A stretch of 64,000 nt of DNA, taken from positions 13,534,001 through 13,598,000 of the forward strand of contig CANTUV010000024.1 of assembly GCA_947685225.1 (NCBI GenBank). The letters run 5' to 3'. Within the stretch, counting starts at the first letter, position 1. Each line of letters opens with the position of its first letter. A program made the position numbers and the translations under genes. A model generated the notes under the pieces. It saw nothing but the letters and a program-made list of their open reading frames with translations, had not been told where the DNA came from and searched no databases. Below, one piece after another: positions 34,350-45,060 of this stretch. This DNA is from Garcia nutans (lineage: Eukaryota; Streptophyta; Magnoliopsida; Malpighiales; Euphorbiaceae).

Positions 34350-35013
34350 TCAAAATCCTCCTCTGGCACTAATGCTAAAAGGACCACATACATCTGAATG
34401 TATCAAGCCCAATAAATCATTAGCCCTTTCACTATGCCCAGTAAAAGGATCCTTTGTCATCTTACCAAGCAAACAAGACTCACATGTTTCAAATGATTCA
34501 AAATCAAATGAAACTAATAATCCATCTTGATGGAGCTTAGAAATGCATTTCTCATTTATATGGCTAAGGTGACAATGCCATAAATAAGTAGGGTTTAACT
34601 CATTTGGCTTAGTTCTCTTAGAAGTTATGTTATAGATATCATTACCATTAGAATCATCAAGATTAACGATATAAAGGCCATTATAAGAATTTGCAATACC
34701 ATAAAGCAAATCATTTTTATCAAAAATAGAACATTTCTTATTCTTAATAAAAAATGAATAACCTTCATCATCCAAAACAGATACTGAAATAAGATTCCTA
34801 CTCATAGTAGGAACATAAAAGTAATTGTTTAAAATTAACAAAAACCCATTGGGCATAACAAGTTCATAAGTTCCTACAGCTATAGCAGCAACTCTTGCTC
34901 TATTGCCAACACGTAGGTCCACTTCGCCATTCTTCAGCATCCTACTCCTTTTGAATCTCTGCATATTTGTACAAATATGAGATCCATATCCGGTATCTAA
35001 TACCTAGGAAGAA
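34350..35013 (-). pseudogene. Protease and integrase N-terminal zinc domain, broken
   Basis: The aspartic protease motif VLDTGYGSHIC lies at about 34980-35013 with an intact D-T-G, directly preceded by a TAG where the family has Trp. The protease tail and linker are open from 34964 down: VGTYELVMPNGF, YVPTMSRNLISVSVLDD. The GAG-pre-integrase segment is LWHCHLSHINEKCISKL (HH residues), and CESCLLGKMTKDPF gives the CC pair. The stretch ends in the TGA before the integrase core. Confidence 0.85.
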
Positions 35014-35080
35014 GGAATAGATAAATTAATTTCTATAACATAAATACCTGAAGATGTAGTCACACTACCCTTCAACTTCT

Positions 35081-35854
35081 TTAACTCATCCAAATAGAGT
35101 TGACAATTTCTCTTCCAATGCCCAGGCTTGTTGCAATGGAAACAAGTCCCTTCCTTAGGAACTTTAGCCTTAGGTTGCCTTTAGTATCTTTGGCTTTCCT
35201 TTTCATTTGTTTAATATTGACATTCAATATTTGGGTAGGCTTTTTGATATTCCCCTCAGCAGTTTTGAGCATACCATGTAGCTCAGGGATGGATTTCTCC
35301 ATGTCATTCATGTTATAGTTCATGACAAACTGTGAGAAACTACTAGGCAATGAATGTAGGATCAAATCCATGGAGAGTTATAAACTTAGGGGATATCCAA
35401 GTCTAGCAAGGTGATCTAGATAGCCTTTCATCTTCAAAACATGAGCACTAACAGATTCACCTTCAGACATTTTGCAGTCAAATAATGCAACAGCAGTGTT
35501 AAACCTATCTTGCCTAGCCTATTGTTGGAAAGCTTGTTTGCGATGCACACTCATCTCATAAGCCTCTAAGTGTTCCAGATCCTTCTGAAGTCCTGGACAC
35601 ATGGTAGCCAACATAAGACATCCTATGTCATTGGAATCATCCACATACTTCTTATGCTTACTCTTAGCAGCATTAGAAGCATCAGCAGGAGGTGGGTCAG
35701 GGACAGCTTCATCAAGCACGTAGGACTTTTTCTCTTGTTTGAGAACAATTCTTAGGTTCCTAAACCAGTCAACAAAATTATTCCCACATTCTTTCAGTTT
35801 TTCCTTCTCAAGGATAGATCGCAGTGATAAGGTGGAATTGTTATTAGCAGCCAT
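35081..35854 (-). pseudogene. gag of Angela-like element, broken
   Basis: Starts at the ATG complementary to 35852-35854 (MAANNNSTLSLRSILEKEKL), the usual start for this lineage; a frame-matching ATG six codons earlier is less likely. The capsid part reads NFVDWFRNLRIVLKQEKKS and then CLMLATMCPGLQKDLE. TAG at 35519-35521 ends the first part. The second part resumes with MDLILHSLPSSFSQFVMNYN and NMNDMEKSIPELHGMLKTAE. A CCHC knuckle CFHCNKPGHWKRNC is intact at about 35107-35148, in another frame. Confidence 0.85.
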
Positions 35855-37371
35855 CTGTTGATAAATATGCAAAGTTAAATTTTAATTAATAATGAGGTTA
35901 AAATTATTTAAACTCCTACTAAAAATATAACCCTCTAAAGAAATATTTTAGTAGGCTAAGATTCGTATTTCACTTAATTCTAAACTCAGCTTTGGTGTGA
36001 CACTTAAAATTAAGTTATTTAGGTAGGTAACATCTTTACCAATTACATCTCATGTAACTCTTAGTAATTATGGAATATTGACATCATATGTCATAGCATG
36101 TTGAATTCCATCTAATGCCTTAGGCCCAAAACCATTTTGATAGCCTAATTAAGTCTAACCAATTTTAAAACATATGAGTAGCACTATTACTCATCCTACT
36201 TAGCTAGGAATGTTTAAAGCATATTGCTTTGGCAATACCTACTTTAATACAATCTTAGTTTTGATAGGTGTTCAAAACGTGGATGGCATTTAGACTTAAA
36301 TTATTAATGAGGGTTCAACTAAATTATTATCATGTCTTGCATTACATATCATTATATTTTAGCATCCTATATGCATATATATAATTTATCACATAAGCAT
36401 CATATACCAAATGACAAAATATGTAAACGTGACATAGCATGGCCAAACTAAATATGATATTCAAGAGACCAAATGAAGATCATAAAGGCAACCCTAGGTG
36501 AAAAACCTATCTATTACAACACTTGCAATATTACATATCTTCAAAACTTGAGCTTGTGCTTCCATCACCATGGAACCATCTTCTCCTTGGTATGAATCTC
36601 CATCACAAACATTGTAGCTTGAATCTTCATTTATTACAATAAAAGAAAATCTAACTACTAGTAAAATAAATTACAACAAAATAAACGACACGCAGGCTGT
36701 ATTTATCCAAAATTAAGATATGAATAAACCAATCACATAGGTCATAAGGCCATGCTATGCACCATGCCAAGACATCAAACAAACATAACATATTCATCAC
36801 CAACATGTTAAATAGAAACACATATATTGACATTCTTAATGTTGCGGTAACGAACTATAGGGCGCGAACATACGGCGGTCCCGCTAGCCGGTTAGCGGGC
36901 GGGGTTCCGAAGGGGCAGCACCCCTGGGCAGGGTTGAGGGGCAGCGCCCCTCAAAGCCAAACATAAATGTTAATCTCATTAACATTTTTCTTTGGCGAAA
37001 CCCTAAAACAGAATCATTAATCTCATTAACCTTCTTACTGTTTTTATTTCGAATATGTACAACCCATTACAGAATCATTACCAAATATTTATATCACATA
37101 TAAACTTATTCATTTTCATCATATGAAAATCATTTTAATCAACCAATCATATATACGTGATCATCTCATGAAAATGAAATTAAAAACACCAATCCTTTCT
37201 CATCATATGAAAAATGAATTAGGGTTTTACAGAAACGAAACCAAAAACCAATCCTTTCTCATCATATGAAAAACGAATTAGGGTTTTATAGTTAACATGC
37301 CATACAAAATCAATATATCTCATGTAATCACATCAACATGGCATTTTCGACTTAAACGAAAACAACAAGTG
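35855..37371 (-). other. Long untranslated leader of Angela-like element
   Basis: 1.5 kb between primer site and gag, with no convincing frame. It holds a GC-rich hairpin cluster at 36880-36952. Two near copies of a 55-base segment (CATCATATGAAAAAC/TGAATTAGGGTTTTA) lie at 37200-37225 and 37258-37285. Confidence 0.7.
36880..36952. other. Three GC-rich hairpins in the leader
   Basis: CCCGCTA/TAGCGGG (7 bp, loop GCCGGT, 36880-36899), AGGGG/CCCCT (5 bp, loop CAGCA, 36911-36925) and GAGGGGC/GCCCCTC (7 bp, loop AGC, 36936-36952) lie in a row. The surrounding leader is A+T-rich. They may be packaging or dimerisation structures of the genomic RNA; that is inference. Confidence 0.75.
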
Positions 37372-37383
37372 GCTCTGATACCA
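37372..37383 (-). other. Primer-binding site (tRNA-iMet)
   Basis: GCTCTGATACCA, that is TGGTATCAGAGC on the minus strand, is an exact tRNA-iMet primer complement one base from the LTR end. Confidence 0.95.
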
Positions 37384-37384
37384 C

Positions 37385-38721
37385 TGTTAGGAAATCATGG
37401 AGATCACTGCAAACCAAAAACACGCAGAGGAAAAATTTTTTTTGATCTCTAATTTCCACCAGGATCCATGCTGTTCGTTTAATTCGATGAAAGTGTACAA
37501 AGAACTAACCTGTTGATGATTCAAAATCACAGTTTGGAAGAGATGCCTCGATCACGAAACACCCTCTATCGCGTATCCACACGAATGCTACCGTCTGGAG
37601 TGCTAGCTCTCTGCAACGGCGAAGGCTGGAAAAATGTTTTCTCTAAAACGTATTAGGGTTCCTTTGTTTTTCGTTTTCTTTTTTTTTTTAATGTTACCTA
37701 TGAGAAGACTTAACGTCTGGAGTGAATATAATCACTCCAAAATCCAATTCGAAATTGGATAAGGTAAGTCAAATTCAGAATCCAAATCTTATTAGGATTC
37801 TGAATATATTATCTAATAATATATATATATAAACAACAATAATAATAATAATAATAATAAATATTAATATCTAATATTAATATTATTAATATTATATCCA
37901 GCCCAAAGCGCATTCTTGTGTGTGACCCGATAGGCCCATATTAATTGGCAGTCAATTTAATCTCTATTAAACCAACAAGTCATAATTGGCCTCTAGCAAG
38001 GTGTTAAAACTACCCAATTAATATAAGGAATGTCCAATTTGCCTAATAATAGTACATGCATTAATCCCTTTGTCACACGATATCTAGCTTGAACATAAGT
38101 CATGGTCAACGTCATACTTATATTGTCCAAACTTATGATTACTCGATCTCCAAGTAGACTGATAAAAACAAATGAAATTGATCACACTATCAATTCATTT
38201 GAGCACGGCCATGCATTTCACAGTCTCACTTATCGAGGGGCCCAAAAGATATCTCTCTCAAAGAGAGGGACAAATTCTATCTTGATTGTTCATTATCCTC
38301 TACATAATTTCTATCATATATGATCATAACCTTTATTACTATCCAGTTACGGATAATGTTTGATCATGTCAAAATATAATAGTCCTTATATTGGAAACTA
38401 TGACAATCTCAAGTCAAAGAATTAATACATAACTATCATGAGATTTACTTATGACACTAACCCATGTAGTAATCTCATGATGGGTCTATCCAATACATTG
38501 TTCTCTAACAAGTATCTATGAAATTGATTTGTATCACTATACACATAACCATCTGATGATTATCAAATCAATGTTCATACTGGTTAAGAATTATTATTTT
38601 TATCTCTATAACAATAATAAACTAGGGACAAATATCAAAATTGTGTAACATGCAAACAAACAATAATGATAATAAAACCTCATTTATTAATAATAAATGT
38701 ATAACATAAAGATCCAAATAA
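37385..38721 (-). repeat. 5' LTR of Angela-like element
   Basis: Its end next to the primer site is TTTCCTAACA on the minus strand. The LTR is about 1.34 kb and lacks the first 25 or so bases present in the 3' LTR; it breaks off against a Tekay-type LTR at 38722. An AAT microsatellite lies at 37838-37862. Confidence 0.85.
37838..37862. repeat. AAT microsatellite
   Basis: Seven to eight AAT units inside the Angela-like 5' LTR. Confidence 0.8.
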
Positions 38722-40447
38722 CCGTAGGCGATACATATATATCTATCCATGGATAGTGTAACAGACCCAGTCTCTTGGACCTCAACCTGGCTAGACCCTA
38801 GGGCCCCAGTATCTTGGTCCTCAACCCGGCTAGACTGTTACTGTTTTTGAGGCTTACGACCCAGTCTTTTCACCCCAAAAACCTCATATTTCACATTTTT
38901 CAGCTGGACTCGGCTTATGACTCAGTCTTTTCACCTATCCAGTGATTCATAGGCATGCCGCCAAACTCATAACTCTGAAAATTGAATAACATATTAAGCA
39001 CACAATTATTTCATTTATCTCTTTATCATTCTCTTTCTCAATTCATTTCTCATTTCTTATTCCATAATCAAATAGGCAACCATGCCCCAAATATTTCATT
39101 TGCACTATCATAGCCAACAACAATGGCTTCACATCTCATCATATTTCAATTCACATTAAAGCAATTCATCATTAAAGTATACATAACCAAATGCATTGAA
39201 CATATATTTTAAATGATCATCATATCTTCCACATTATACAATCATAACATTAATCCAATATATTAACAATGTAATAAATTACTTAACACATTTACAACCA
39301 AATGTGTTAAGTCTCAAAATCATGTAAATATATGCAACCATGTAAGTTTGTACTTACCTCAAGAACAACTCACACCAATCTATATACTTCCTCTTCCAAG
39401 AATTCTCAACACTTAGGTTAGGGCAACTCAACCTCTTCACAACCTAATGCAAAAAGAATAATACACACTTATTTAACAATACACATGAATTCCAATACAA
39501 TTATTCACCTATTAGTCTCATACTAGACCCATAGATCACAAATACAAGCCAAAGCCACTATCTAGGTCCCCACGGTCGTGGCCTCACAAACCCCCACGGT
39601 CGTGGGTTATCAAACGAATCTGTCCAATTTGCTTAACACCCCCACGGTCGTGGCATCCAAGGGCCACGGGCGTGGCATCCATAATGCTTCTGTTTCGGAC
39701 CACACTCATGTATTCTATGCTTTCAACTCCATTAAACACAAACACAATGAAAATCTAAGATAATAATTGCTCAAACTCACAACATACATCAATTACCAAT
39801 TCACAACTCTAACTCTTCCAACACCAACCTAATTCCTTTTCTTCAATTCAACCCCAAAATCAAAATCAATTATACCCAACACACTCAAACACACCACAAT
39901 CAAACATATTCATACCATCAACAATTAATTATCCAACTCAAATACAACTTAAAATAAAACAAGGAAATCAAGAGGAAACTTACCAAAGTTAATGAAACTT
40001 CTTAAATTTTCAACTTAATCACTTGAAATCTCCTTCAATCACAAGCTTGGAAAACTCAAAAACTCTCCTCCTCTCTTGCTTAGGTGATGCCCGGCCAACA
40101 AGGAAAAGAAAAGAAAAAGAAGAAGAAAATGAAGAAACAAAGAGGCAAAGTCAAACACTCTTCTCCACTTAAACCTCCACCAAGCAAATTAAATAATATA
40201 ATAATCAAATATATCCTCTTCCACTCACTTATTTTCCTTTTTATTAATTTAATTAATTTGATAAATAAATAAATATTCTTTTGACCATTTAATAATTTGA
40301 CTTGTATATGTTGTATATATCTATGTATATACAACATATACACTCTTCTCTTCTTATCTTTTATCTCTTCTCACTTAACATATACACTTAATCCAAATAC
40401 AACAATAAATATTTCAAAACTTTTAGGGTATACTTTGGGATATTACA
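38722..40447 (-). repeat. 3' LTR of Tekay-like element, truncated
   Basis: Starts TGTAATATCCC on the minus strand after the polypurine tract. It shares landmarks with the large solo LTRs (GGCTTACGACCCAGTC..., GGCATGCCGCCAAAC, GTTAAGTCTCAAAATCATG). Four CCACGGTCGTGG-type words lie at 39571-39675. A tandem unit of about 45 bases (TCTTGGACCTCAACCTGGCT / TCTTGGTCCTCAACCCGGCT) lies at 38771-38840. Its far end is lost at the Angela-like junction. Confidence 0.85.
39570..39675. repeat. Four CCACGGTCGTGG-type palindromic words
   Basis: CACGGTCGTGG at 39571, 39596 and 39643 and CACGGGCGTGG at 39665. The word is a near-perfect palindrome with a CGGTCG core. Confidence 0.85.
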
Positions 40448-40460
40448 ATTCTCCCCCTCT
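40448..40460 (-). other. Polypurine tract of Tekay-like element
   Basis: Minus strand AGAGGGGGAGAAT directly before the LTR. It follows the GAGGACGAAATTTC block and is close to that of the non-coding element at 22747. Confidence 0.9.
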
Positions 40461-40493
40461 AAAAAGAAATTTCGTCCTCGAAATTACCTGATA

Positions 40494-41693
40494 TCAAGTC
40501 TGAAGCAACTGAGGATACTGTTCTCGCATCGCTTGCTCACTCTCCCAAGTTGCCTCTTTCTTTGCATGATTCTTCCAAAGAACTTTCACCAGTGGCACTT
40601 TCTTATTTCTCAACTCTTTCACTTCATGTGCTAAAATAGCAACTGGTTCTTCTTCGAAAGTCAGATATGGACTCACCTCAATAGATTCAACGGACAGAAC
40701 ATGAGATGGGTCTGATCTGTACCTCCGCAGCATAGAAACATGGAAGACATTGTGAATTCTATCCAACTCAGGTGGCAAAGCAAGTCGATAAGCAACTAGT
40801 CCAACTCTTTCCAATACTTCATAACGTCCAATAAAACGAGGACTTAGCTTCCCTTTTCTGCCAAATCTCAAAATCTTCTTCCAAGGAGACACTTTCAGAA
40901 ATACTTTATCTCCAACATTAAACTCTATGTCTCTCCTCTTCAAATCTGAATAAGATTTCTGCCGATATGATGCTGCTTTCAACCGATCCCGAATTATTTT
41001 CACTTTCTCTTCTGTTTCTTTAATTAAATCAGGACCAACCAATTTGCCTTCTCCAATTTCATTCCAACATAGAGGCGTTCTGCATCTTCTTCCATACAAA
41101 GCCTCAAATGGTGTCATTTTAATACTAGATTAATGACTGTTGTTGTAAGCAAATTCCATCAGTGGCAAAAATCTGTCCCAACTTCCAGAGAAATCAATGA
41201 CACAGCTTCTCAACATATCCTCTATAATCTGTATCACTCTTTCTAACTGCCCATCTGTCTGCAGATGAAAAGCAGTGCTAAAGTGCAATCGAGAACCCAA
41301 AGCACCATGTAAACTCTTCCAAAATCTCGAAGTAAACCGAGGATCTCGATCAGACACTAAAGAAATTGGGACTCCATGCAATTTCACTATCTCACTAATA
41401 TATAGCTCAGCCAACTTCTCAAGAGAATAGTCCATTCTAACTGGAAGAAAATGAGCTGTCTTTGTCAACCGATCAATAATCACCCAGATAGCATCATGCT
41501 TCTTCTAAGTCAATGGCAAACCAGACACAAAATCCATTGTCACTCTCTCCCATTTCCATTCAGGCACTGATAAAGGTTGAAGCAACCCTGTTGGAACTTG
41601 ATGTTCAGTTTTCACCCTCTGACAAGTGAGACACTTGGATACATATTCTGCAATGTCCCTCTTCATACCTGACCACCAGTAATGCTGCTTCAA
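40494..41693 (-). pseudogene. Integrase and chromodomain-like tail of Tekay-like pol
   Basis: Three near-contiguous open parts. The part 41505-41693 holds LKQ-HYWW, CLTCQRVKTEHQ (CC of the zinc domain) and WERVTMDFVSGLPLT (first catalytic Asp), and ends at a TAG. The part 41130-41483 holds RLTKTAHFLPV, SLVSDRDPRFTSRFWKSLH (second Asp) and LQTDGQLERVIQ (catalytic Glu), and ends at a TAG. The part 40494-41117 holds ALYGRRCRTPLCW, the GPY-like GDKVFLKVSPWK and SPRFIGRYEVLERVG, then HEVKELRNKKVPLVKVLWKN with EATWE, a chromodomain-type tail. The catalytic residues look intact, so only nonsense changes and one frameshift disable it. Confidence 0.9.
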
Positions 41694-43549
41694 TCCTGAT
41701 ACATCTTTGTACTCCCAGAGTGCATAGCAAAAACTGACTGGTGTGCTTCTTCTAAAATACTCTTTCTCAATCTTGCATCATTAGGAACACACAATCTATC
41801 TTTGAACCAAAGGCTACCATCGCTTCTCACATGGAAATCTCGGCTCTCCCCATTTTGGCAATCTGAAACAATCTTCTGAATTTTCTCATCAGCCAATTGA
41901 GCCTCTTTAATCTGATCCAACAACACCAGTCTCAACTGCAATTGAGCTAACAATACACCATCATCACATGATTCAAAATTAGCATGCAACGCTCTCAACT
42001 CAACAAGCAACGAGAGCGAATAAACAGTCAAACCTGCTAAAGACTTCCGACTCAAGGCATCTGCAACAACATTTGCCTTACCATGATGATAATCAATCAA
42101 ATAGTCGTAGTCTTTGATCAATTCCAACCACCGTCTCTGTCGAAGATTAAGCTCTCTTTGAACCCCTAAATATTTCAAACTCTTATGATCTGTATAGATA
42201 AAACACTTCTTTCCATACAAGTAATGTCGCCAAATCTTCAAATAAAAAACTATGGCTGCTAACTCCAAATCATGCGTCGGATAATTAAGCTCATGCGGCT
42301 TCAACTGCCGAGAAGCATAAGCTATGACTTTACCCTCTTGCATCAAAACACAACCTAAACCATTATGTAAAGCATCACTGTAAATTACATATGGTTTATC
42401 TTCCACAGGCAATGTAAGAACATGAGCTTGAGTCAACATTTCCTTCAACTGTTCAAAACTAGCTTGACACTGATCTGTCCACACAAATCTAACTCCTTTT
42501 CGAAGCAATCTGGTGAGTGGAGTAGCTATCAAAGAAAAACCTTTCATAAACCGTCGATAATAGCCTGCCAAACCCAGAAAACTTCTAACTTCAGTCACTG
42601 ACTTTGGTGGACTCCAATTCAAAATGGCCTCAACTTTACTCGGATCAACTCTTATACCATCTGCTGAAACTATATGACCCAGAAAAGTCACTTGATCCAG
42701 CCAAAACTCACACTTCGACAGCTTAGCAAACAATTGCTTCTCTCTCAAGGTCTGCAATATAATCCGCAAATGTTTCTCATGATCCTCTTCATTACGCGAA
42801 TACACCAAAATATCATCAATGAAAACCACCATAAACTGATCTAGGTAGGGCCTAAACACCCTATTCATCAAATCCATGAAAGCTGCAGATGCATTCGTCA
42901 ACCCAAAAGGCATCACTAAGAACTCATAATGCCCATATCTTGTGCAAAAAGCTGTCTTAGGAACATCTTCCTCTCTGATCCTCAACTGATGGTACCCTGA
43001 TCTCAAATCAATCTTGGAAAACACTGGTGCTCCCTTCAATTGATCAAAGAGATCATCAATCCTAGGCAAAGGATACTTATTCTTGATAGTTACCTTATTC
43101 AATTGCCTATAATCGATGCACAACCTCAAAGTACTATCCTTCTTCTTCACAAACAAAATAGGAGCTCCCCACGGAGAAACAATAGGGCGAACAAACCCTT
43201 TATCCAACAACTCCTGCAACTGCACCTTCAACTCTGTCAATTTAGCAGGTGCCATTCGATATGGAGTAATAGAGATGGGAGTGGTACCAGGCAACAATTC
43301 GATACCAAACTCCACCTCTCTCTCAGGAGGCAACCCTGGCAACTCCTCAGGAAACACATCTGGGAATTCAGCAACTGTGGATATACTATCAAGTTGAGAA
43401 CCCACTACTCTGGTATCCAAAACATGAGCAAGATAAGCATCACACCCTTTTCTAATCAACTTCCTAGCTGCAATAGCTGATACAAACAAGGATGCAAGTT
43501 GTCTCTGCTCACTAGATACCATCACACTTCTACCATCACTGGTTCTCAA
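41690..43549 (-). CDS. Reverse transcriptase-RNase H of Tekay-like pol (open frame)
   Basis: Open over 619 codons. The protease/RT linker has EFPDVFPEELPGLPPEREVE. RT blocks are KGFVRPIVSPWGAPILFVKK, RLCIDYRQLNKVTIKNKYPL, FSKIDLRSGYHQLRI and the catalytic VVFIDDILVYSRN (about residue 243). FLGHIVSADGIRVDP and VRSFLGLAGYYRRF follow. RNase H has YSDALHNGLGCVLMQ, HDLELAAIVFYLKIW and YTDHKSLKYL, so its acidic residues are present. The start of integrase follows (HQSVFAMHSGSTKMYQD) and the frame ends at a TGA caused by loss of one T. The first ATG is only the first in the frame; in the intact element this part is made within gag-pol. Confidence 0.9.
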   Translation of the reverse strand: MRTSDGRSVMVSSEQRQLASLFVSAIAARKLIRKGCDAYLAHVLDTRVVGSQLDSISTVAEFPDVFPEELPGLPPEREVEFGIELLPGTTPISITPYRMAPAKLTELKVQLQELLDKGFVRPIVSPWGAPILFVKKKDSTLRLCIDYRQLNKVTIKNKYPLPRIDDLFDQLKGAPVFSKIDLRSGYHQLRIREEDVPKTAFCTRYGHYEFLVMPFGLTNASAAFMDLMNRVFRPYLDQFMVVFIDDILVYSRNEEDHEKHLRIILQTLREKQLFAKLSKCEFWLDQVTFLGHIVSADGIRVDPSKVEAILNWSPPKSVTEVRSFLGLAGYYRRFMKGFSLIATPLTRLLRKGVRFVWTDQCQASFEQLKEMLTQAHVLTLPVEDKPYVIYSDALHNGLGCVLMQEGKVIAYASRQLKPHELNYPTHDLELAAIVFYLKIWRHYLYGKKCFIYTDHKSLKYLGVQRELNLRQRRWLELIKDYDYLIDYHHGKANVVADALSRKSLAGLTVYSLSLLVELRALHANFESCDDGVLLAQLQLRLVLLDQIKEAQLADEKIQKIVSDCQNGESRDFHVRSDGSLWFKDRLCVPNDARLRKSILEEAHQSVFAMHSGSTKMYQD

Positions 43550-43564
43550 GGTAACACACTTCTT

Positions 43565-43900
43565 TTAACAGTCTACCACAGCTCCATGCTTAGACAACCA
43601 ATCCATGCCTAATATCAAATCATATTCCTTAAAAGGCATTTCAATCAAATCACCCAAAAACTCCTCACGTTGCACCATAACTGAACTATCACGATGCACC
43701 TTACTCACCACAACACTATGCCCTAAAGGATTTGTCACCAAGACATCAAATCCTAAGGACTCTGAATGCAATTCAGACACAGGCAAGATAGATGCACTTA
43801 TGTATGAATGAGTTGATCCTGGATCAATCAAAGCAAGAACTGAAATGCCAAATAAAGAAAATGTACCCGCAATGACTGCTGAAGAATCCGGTTTCCTTTA
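43565..43900 (-). pseudogene. Aspartic protease of Tekay-like element
   Basis: Open stretch 43565-43831. The active-site loop ALIDPGSTHSYIS has D-P-G, a form seen in this lineage. A glycine-rich flap-like strand and LILGMDWLSKHGAVVDC follow. It is separated from RT by a TAA and from gag by stops near 43900. It would process gag-pol in the particle. Confidence 0.85.
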
Positions 43901-44014
43901 CATCACATACACTCGCTGAGAAGACCCAGCCTCATTTGGTCTATTGCCTCCGGATGTAGAACCTCCTCTCTGACTGATCCCAGGTCGACCACCTCTACTA
44001 ACACCTCTGCCACT

Positions 44015-45060
44015 TCAACCTCCTCTCATACTAGGTCGATAAACTGTAGAATCTGCCTGCCTATGCTCCTGCATCTCAGGACAATCTCTAATGAAATGGT
44101 CAGGCGATCCACATCTAAAACACACAACTGATCCACCAATCTTCCAACAAACACCCCCATGTATCCTACCACAATGGACACATGTAGGTGGAGTAGACCT
44201 CTGAACCACTGGAGTCGGAGCACTAGCTACAGAAACTGTAGGTCTCGATCTCGGTCTCTGATACTGAACTGACCTACTCGACTGCCTCAGTCTCCTACTG
44301 ACTCTTGGAATAAAACTTCCTAGGCCTCTCTTCATAGACAAAGACCCTGCCTCAAACTGGGATCTCCTAACTCTGGTCTCCTCCTCGGTAGCAGCAACTG
44401 CAATAACCTGTGCTCTCTCAACACTTCTATCTGCAGCAACCAATTGAGAAAAATCTTGGTACCGAGAACCAGCAACAATACACATAATAGAAGGTCTCAA
44501 TCCCTCCTCAAATCTCCTACACCGGTCAATCTCATCAGAAATAATCCCACCGGTATAGTGACTCAATCGGATAAACTCTACCTCATACTCTGTCACAGTC
44601 CAGTTATCTTGTCTCAGATTCAGAAATTCCATCTTTTTAGCATCCTTATTCGGAGTATATTTCTGCTCAAACTCCCGCAGAAAATCACCATAAGACAAAG
44701 TAGGTGGATCATCCATGGCATGTGGAACTGTCTTCCACCAATCATAAGCATCTTTCTGCAATAAGGATCTAGCATAATCAAATTTCTCTTCAGGAGTGGC
44801 TTGCAACTGGATAAATACCCTCTAAACTCTATCCAACCACTGCTCAGCTACTGCAGGATCTGTAGTACCAAGGAAATCTTCAGCCCCAAATTTCCTCAAT
44901 TTATCATAATGTCTCACCGGCACTTGAGGCTGTGGTGGCGGTGGTGGCTGCACTGGAGCTTGCCTCAACAATTCTACCACATGTCTTAACCAAACTGGCG
45001 GAACCTCATCAGTAGCTGATCTCTCTGGCACAGGAACAGGTGCCTCTCTAGTTCTCTCAA
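44015..45060 (-). pseudogene. gag of Tekay-like element, 5' end deleted
   Basis: A Pro-rich N-terminal part (44822-45031) with HVVELLRQAP and FLGTTDPAVAEQWLDRV leads, after one stop, into the capsid domain (44015-44806). The capsid part has RSLLQKDAYDWWKTV, FLREFEQKYTPNKDAKKMEF and RRFEEGLRPSI, the Retrotrans_gag pattern. Two Cys clusters follow: CVHCGRIHGGVCW and a perfect CCHC knuckle CFRCGSPDHFIRDC. A TAG ends the frame at 44012-44014, before the Gly/Arg-rich linker to protease. At 45060/45061 gag is joined directly to LTR sequence, so the true start is missing. Confidence 0.9.

Larger units (their letters stand above)
31619..38721 (-). mobile_element. Ty1/copia Angela-like element, minus strand
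   Basis: A 5' LTR of about 1.34 kb (37385-38721), a perfect primer site, a long leader, gag, protease, integrase, RT-RNase H, polypurine tract and a truncated 3' LTR (31619-31922) follow in order. The shared part of the LTRs differs at 4 of 279 positions by eye. The LTR start (TGTTAGTGTATGTGCCCTAG), the long LTR and the RT sequence fit the Angela/BARE lineage. RT-RNase H is open over 530 codons, but gag, protease and integrase carry stops or single-base indels, so this copy cannot act alone. Confidence 0.88.

Noticed and set aside
36757..36966. 69-codon plus-strand frame through the GC-rich segment
   Set aside because: It runs antisense to the Angela-like leader and is a by-product of the hairpin cluster. 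No domain.
40080..40343. 87-codon frame, repeated almost identically at 45232-45495
   Set aside because: The two frames are the same part of the two LTRs of the Tekay-like element. The repetition reflects LTR identity, not a gene family. Purine/pyrimidine runs give a poly-Phe and Lys look.
42000..43480. Plus-strand frames of up to 146 codons opposite the Tekay-like pol
   Set aside because: They are shadows of a well-supported minus-strand RT-RNase H.
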